A program made the translations under genes and the position numbers. From positions 840,001 to 904,000 of the forward strand of contig NZ_CP038015.1 of assembly GCF_004367585.1 (NCBI RefSeq): 64,000 nucleotides of DNA, given 5' to 3'. The notes under the pieces were generated by a model. The model worked only from the letters and a program-made list of their open reading frames with translations, ran no database searches and had not been told where the DNA came from. This document shows, piece after piece, positions 60,295 through 64,000 of this stretch (position 1 is its first letter; each line of letters opens with the position of its first letter). Source of the DNA: Paenisporosarcina antarctica. Its GTDB lineage: Bacteria; Bacillota; Bacilli; Bacillales_A; Planococcaceae.

Positions 60295-60816
60295 TTATTG
60301 GCTTTCTTCGTCTTTTTTTTCAGTCGAATACGTGGTTACATAAGAGGCACTTGAGAAAATATTAGGACGTTTGTCAATACCATCGCCAGTACCGCGTTTT
60401 TCATGTGCTTTGTTATATGCTTGTGACGTTTGCCATGCAATAAAAGAACTTGGTCCTGTCCACTCGGTTAAAATAATATACGTATCTGACCCAATCGGAC
60501 GTAATACACGTATTGCAATAAAACCAGGTTCGTTTTCAATTGCGCGTGCACGATTATTAAAACGATGCTCAAAAATTGGGCGACCTTCATCGGTTACAGG
60601 AATATTGTTGAAGACAAAATAGCCTTGATCACTTAATTCGCCGGAAGCATCAATTACCTCGTATTTTCGTGGCGTTTGAAAAAATGTTTCAGAAGTTGAT
60701 TCGTGAAGTAGTACCGCGTTTCCTTCACCGTGAAGAACGAATAAATTTTCTCCCACATGTTTTTCCTTTAAAGAATTCATAAATTCAGGTGTACCTGATG
60801 TTAAGTAAATGTTCAT
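60295..60816 (-). CDS. hmoB: Heme-degrading monooxygenase HmoB (YhgC)
   Basis: A 173-residue protein with the antibiotic-biosynthesis-monooxygenase (ABM/IsdG-like) fold. The second half (about 70-150) has F-V-F-N-N-I-P-V-T-D-E-G-R (about 67-79), E-H-R-F-N-N-R-A-R-A-I-E-N (about 83-95), W-T-G-P-S-S-F-I-A-W (about 120-129) and S-Q-A-Y-N-K-A-H. In B. subtilis HmoB opens the heme ring and releases iron. GGAGGGATAA precedes the ATG. Its position next to hemEHY, as in B. subtilis, links heme synthesis and degradation. Confidence 0.92.
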   Translation of the reverse strand: MNIYLTSGTPEFMNSLKEKHVGENLFVLHGEGNAVLLHESTSETFFQTPRKYEVIDASGELSDQGYFVFNNIPVTDEGRPIFEHRFNNRARAIENEPGFIAIRVLRPIGSDTYIILTEWTGPSSFIAWQTSQAYNKAHEKRGTGDGIDKRPNIFSSASYVTTYSTEKKDEESQ

Positions 60817-60919
60817 TTATTATCCCTCCGCATCTATTATGTACATTATAATCTTCCCTACTCTAAAACGCTCGAAACAAACCTTTGTCAAAAGAGTGTC
60901 TCCTAATCTAGACATTTCT

Positions 60920-60948
60920 ATGACAATTGCACGTGAAATCTATACAAT
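60920..60948 (+). promoter_or_regulatory. sigma-A promoter of hemEHY
   Basis: ATGACA (60920-60925), 17 bp, TACAAT (60943-60948), followed by a leader of about 90 nt before hemE. Confidence 0.65.
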
Positions 60949-61042
60949 AAGATAGTGAAGGTCTATATTAAGAACGAATATAAAACAATAATATAAAACA
61001 ACAACTACAAATGTGTGAAGTTGAAAGGCGGGTAATGGATTC

Positions 61043-62092
61043 ATGAGAAAGATTAACGATATATTTTTACGTGCTGCTAGAGGCGAGAAGGTTGAATACA
61101 CACCGGTTTGGTATATGCGTCAAGCAGGTCGTTCACAACCCGAATACCGCAAAATAAAAGAAAAGTATTCATTAGAAGAAATAACGCATCAACCAGAACT
61201 ATGTGCGTATGTCACTCGATTGCCTGTTGACAATTACAATGTAGATGCAGCTATTTTATATAAAGACATCGTAACACCGCTTCCAGGTATTGGAGTGGAC
61301 GTGAAAATTAAAGCAGGTGTTGGACCTGTGATATCAAATCCAATTCGTACGGTTCAAGATGTAGAAAAACTTGGAGAACTTTCACCACAAGATCATATTC
61401 CTTTTGTTCTTGAGACAATCAAGATTTTGACAAAAGAACAACTCGATGTACCTTTAATTGGTTTTTCAGGAGCTCCATTTACACTTGCGAGTTACATGAT
61501 TGAAGGTGGACCGTCAAAAAGCTACAACAAAACTAAATCATTTATGGTGTCAGAACCTCAAGCATGGTTTGCGTTAATGGACAAGCTTGCAGATATGATT
61601 ATCGTTTATACTACAGCGCAAATTGATGCTGGAGCAAAAGCTATCCAAATTTTTGATTCATGGGTGGGTGCATTAAATATTGAAGATTACCGAATCTTTA
61701 TTAAACCAGTAATGACTCGCATCTTTACCGCAATTCAAGAACAAGGTGTACCAGTTACAACTTTTGGAGTTGGCGCAAGTCACTTAGCAAAAGAGTGGCA
61801 TGATATGCCAGTAGATGTAGTTGGTTTAGATTGGCGCTTATCGATAAATGAAGCTCGTGCAATGGGCTTAACGAAACCTCTTCAAGGTAACTTAGACCCA
61901 TCACTGTTGCTAGCAGATTGGTCTGTTATCGAAGCGCGTGCAAAAGATATAATTGATCAAGGAATTGCACATCCAGCTCACATTTTTAATTTAGGTCATG
62001 GTGTATTCCCTGAAGTAAATCCGGATATTTTAAAAAGATTGACGGACTTTGTTCATGATTATAGCCGACAACAAATAAAAGCACATTCATAA
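61043..62092 (+). CDS. hemE: Uroporphyrinogen decarboxylase HemE
   Basis: A 349-residue TIM-barrel enzyme that decarboxylates uroporphyrinogen III to coproporphyrinogen III. Diagnostics: [15 protein letters not shown] (about 21-35), I-L-Y-K-D-I-V (about 71-77, substrate Asp), [16 protein letters not shown] (about 139-154) and L-G-H-G-V-F-P (about 319-325). AAAGGCGGG lies 12 nt before the ATG. First gene of hemE-hemH-hemY, 73 bp upstream of hemH; pbpF, which precedes it in B. subtilis, is not here. Confidence 0.96.
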   Translation: MRKINDIFLRAARGEKVEYTPVWYMRQAGRSQPEYRKIKEKYSLEEITHQPELCAYVTRLPVDNYNVDAAILYKDIVTPLPGIGVDVKIKAGVGPVISNPIRTVQDVEKLGELSPQDHIPFVLETIKILTKEQLDVPLIGFSGAPFTLASYMIEGGPSKSYNKTKSFMVSEPQAWFALMDKLADMIIVYTTAQIDAGAKAIQIFDSWVGALNIEDYRIFIKPVMTRIFTAIQEQGVPVTTFGVGASHLAKEWHDMPVDVVGLDWRLSINEARAMGLTKPLQGNLDPSLLLADWSVIEARAKDIIDQGIAHPAHIFNLGHGVFPEVNPDILKRLTDFVHDYSRQQIKAHS

Positions 62093-62165
62093 AGCGTTCA
62101 TATTCGCACTAATAAATTGAACATGGCAATATGAAGATTGTAAATAATTAAACGAGGTGATGAAA

Positions 62166-63107
62166 TTGTCTAAGAAAACGATGGGTCTGCTTGTCATGGC
62201 TTATGGTACACCATACAAAGAAGATGATATAGAACGGTATTATACGCATATTCGTCGTGGTCGTCCGCCAACTCCAGAAGCGCTAGAGGAATTAACGGGA
62301 CGTTATCGTGCAATTGGTGGGATATCTCCATTAGCTAAAATTACACAAGATCAAGCGGAAGCTCTGCTTGTTCGTTTGAATGAAGTACAAGACGACATTG
62401 ATTTCAAATTATATATCGGTCTAAAACATATCGAACCGTTTGTAGAAGATGCAGTCGAGCAAATGCATAAAGATGGCATTACCGAAGCCGTTTCAATCGT
62501 ATTAGCACCTCATTTTTCCACGTTCTCGGTTAAATCGTATAACGGACGTGCAAAAGAAACAGCTGAAAAATTAGGCGGACCATATATTACATCAGTAGAG
62601 AGCTGGTACAATGAGCCGAAATTTATTCAGTATTGGACTGAAAAAGTATCGGCAACCTTTAGCTCTATGTCTGCTGAAGATCGAGCAAAAGCTTGTTTAA
62701 TCGTTTCTGCACACTCATTACCAGAGAAAATAATCTCCAATGGAGATCCATATCCAGATCAATTAAAAGAAACTGCAGATTTAATCGCACAAGCAGCAGG
62801 TGTGGAAAATTATGAAGTGGGTTGGCAAAGTGCTGGTCAAACACCGGAACCTTGGATTGGCCCAGACGTTCAAGACTTAACTCGTGAATTACACGAACAA
62901 AAAGGCTATACAACTTTCGTCTACACACCAGTTGGATTTGTTACAGACCATTTAGAAGTACTGTTTGACAATGATTATGAATGTAGAGTTGTAACGGATG
63001 AAATAGGTGCTAAATACTACCGACCTGAAATGCCAAATACACAGCCCCTATTTATTGATGCCATGAGTGATGCTGTAGTAAAACATTTAGCTAACGAAAA
63101 CAAGTAA
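62166..63107 (+). CDS. hemH: Coproporphyrin III ferrochelatase HemH (CpfC)
   Basis: A 313-residue ferrochelatase inserting Fe2+ into coproporphyrin III in the Gram-positive heme pathway. Hallmarks: [11 protein letters not shown] (about 6-16), I-G-G-I-S-P-L-A (about 51-58), the catalytic His in [11 protein letters not shown] (about 178-188), and [10 protein letters not shown] (about 262-271). TTG 62166 is chosen because GAGGTGAT is 4-5 nt upstream and the product then begins M-S-K-K like B. subtilis; upstream GTG/ATG overlap the ribosome-binding site. Cotranscribed with hemE and hemY. Confidence 0.95.
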   Translation: MSKKTMGLLVMAYGTPYKEDDIERYYTHIRRGRPPTPEALEELTGRYRAIGGISPLAKITQDQAEALLVRLNEVQDDIDFKLYIGLKHIEPFVEDAVEQMHKDGITEAVSIVLAPHFSTFSVKSYNGRAKETAEKLGGPYITSVESWYNEPKFIQYWTEKVSATFSSMSAEDRAKACLIVSAHSLPEKIISNGDPYPDQLKETADLIAQAAGVENYEVGWQSAGQTPEPWIGPDVQDLTRELHEQKGYTTFVYTPVGFVTDHLEVLFDNDYECRVVTDEIGAKYYRPEMPNTQPLFIDAMSDAVVKHLANENK

Positions 63108-63127
63108 ACTGAAATCGGAAAGTGATG

Positions 63128-64000
63128 ATGACTGTGTCTCAAGAGAAACGAAAAGTAGCGATTATAGGTGGCGGAATTACCGGATTAACGGCAGCTTATT
63201 ACATGCAAAAAGAAGCGAAAGAAAAAGACTATCCGCTTGAAGTCATCTTGATTGAAGCAACTCATCGATTAGGTGGGAAAATTCAAACTGTACGTAAGAA
63301 TGGTTTTATAATTGAGAGGGGTCCTGATTCTTTTTTAGCGCGTAAAAAAAGCTTTGGATTATTAGCTGAGGATCTTGGTATTAGTGATCAACTTGTCAGC
63401 AATGCAACTGGACAAGCATATATACTCGTCAATGATGGCCTATATCCTATTCCGGGTGGATCTGTCATGGGGGTTCCTACACAAATATCGCCTTTCGTTA
63501 CTTCAGGATTGTTCTCATGGAGCGGGAAATTCCGCGCAGCTGGAGACTTCATTTTACCTAAGTCCTCGGTTAATGGTGATCAGTCGGTTGGACAATTTTT
63601 ACGCAGACGTTTTGGCGGTGAAGTAGTTGAAAATTTAATTGAACCTTTATTAGCAGGAATCTATTCAGGAGACATTGATAAAATGAGTCTCCAAGCAACG
63701 TTTCCCCAGTTTTATAAACTTGAACAAGAACATCGCAGTCTGATTATCGGTTCGAAGAAAACTGCACCAAAACAACCCGTTCAAAAGTCCAAAGAAGGTA
63801 TTTTCAGAACATTTAAAAATGGCTTAGAAACGATTGTAGAAGCAATAGAAGAACAGCTCAATCCAGGCACCGTGATGAAAGGTGTTCGTGTAAAACGCTT
63901 TGAAAGAGTTGGGGATAAAGTGAATCTGTTCCTCAATAACGATTCTGAAATGCTTCTCGATCAATTGATCATTGCCACTCCACATCTCGCAGCTCTTCCG
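63128..64000 (+). CDS. hemY: Coproporphyrinogen III oxidase HemY (CgoX), partial at window end
   Basis: The first 291 residues of an FAD-dependent oxidase of the protoporphyrinogen-oxidase family, which in Gram-positives oxidises coproporphyrinogen III. The FAD motif is A-I-I-G-G-G-I-T-G-L-T-A-A-Y (about 11-24), followed by I-E-A-T-H-R-L-G-G-K-I (about 44-54) and E-R-G-P-D-S-F (about 66-72). L-I-E-P-L-L-A-G-I-Y-S-G-D (about 172-184) is the family block. The frame is still open at the right edge. It follows hemH by 20 bp with GGAAAG upstream; adjacent in-frame ATG (63125) and GTG (63134) are possible starts. Confidence 0.94.
   Translation, partial: MTVSQEKRKVAIIGGGITGLTAAYYMQKEAKEKDYPLEVILIEATHRLGGKIQTVRKNGFIIERGPDSFLARKKSFGLLAEDLGISDQLVSNATGQAYILVNDGLYPIPGGSVMGVPTQISPFVTSGLFSWSGKFRAAGDFILPKSSVNGDQSVGQFLRRRFGGEVVENLIEPLLAGIYSGDIDKMSLQATFPQFYKLEQEHRSLIIGSKKTAPKQPVQKSKEGIFRTFKNGLETIVEAIEEQLNPGTVMKGVRVKRFERVGDKVNLFLNNDSEMLLDQLIIATPHLAALP

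Overview
The window reads as chromosomal DNA of a low-GC, endospore-forming member of the Bacillales. Gene content and order point to Planococcaceae (Sporosarcina / Paenisporosarcina / Psychrobacillus / Lysinibacillus type), inferred from protein resemblance and synteny rather than a database search. Sporulation capacity is suggested by a YjcZ-type miniature protein, a DUF2642 gene followed by a manganese catalase behind a mother-cell-type promoter, and a gamma-SASP-like small protein. Much of the window follows the Bacillus subtilis yhc-yhd-yhe-yha-hem order.

Layout. 1-5.5 kb: distal part of an rRNA operon (end of the 16S-23S spacer, 23S, 5S) followed by 17 tRNA genes in the trnD-like order Asn-Ser-Glu-Val-fMet-fMet-Asp-Phe-Thr-Tyr-Trp-His-His-Gln-Gly-Cys-Leu; fMet and His are each duplicated. 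5.5-9.3 kb: accessory stretch with a SASP-like gene, two paralogous DUF5658 membrane proteins flanking wrbA, a PAS-STAS (RsbR-like) protein and a free-standing B3/4-domain protein. 9.3-15.5 kb: tRNA modification (queG, trmL), a purine permease, an aldo/keto reductase, an RluA-type pseudouridine synthase and a bdbC-thioredoxin pair. 15.6-25.5 kb: yhcX, pgcA, the yhcYZ two-component system with yhdA, a second-type rsgA behind a leader peptide and terminator, and manganese and magnesium exporters. 25.7-31.7 kb: chrA-kynU-kynB, a tetR-photolyase pair, and a universal stress gene behind a sigma-B-like promoter and a frameshifted small membrane ORF. 31.7-36.1 kb: a BmrCD-type heterodimeric ABC exporter behind a leader peptide with a Pro-Pro motif, then a CstR-like regulator. 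36.2-43.9 kb: yheE, a ferritin-like gene, yheB, yheA, a cold-shock gene, a CPBP protease, yhaR under a FadR-like box, yhzD, an XRE regulator and yhaQP. 44-60 kb: an IS21-like remnant, then yhaO-yhaN-yhaM, prsA, yjcZ-like, yhaJ-like, hpr, yhaH, trpP (TRAP target), hit, ecsAB, yhaA, yuzF-like and Mn catalase. 60.3-64 kb: hmoB, hemE, hemH and the 5' part of hemY.

How the genes connect. hemE-hemH-hemY form the end of the coproporphyrin-dependent heme pathway, and the nearby HmoB degrades heme. PrsA, Ecs and Hpr/ScoC link protein export with exoprotease control. YhaO, YhaN and YhaM form a nuclease operon. Tryptophan is touched twice: uptake (trpP, with six GAG/TAG triplets at exact 5-nt period over its ribosome-binding site) and degradation (kynUB, without kynA here). 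The strongest candidates for undescribed biology are regulatory leaders: the rsgA leader peptide with terminator, the ABC-exporter leader, and the A7 frameshift ORF under a sigma-B-like promoter. I saw no CRISPR array, prophage, intact transposon or obvious defence island.
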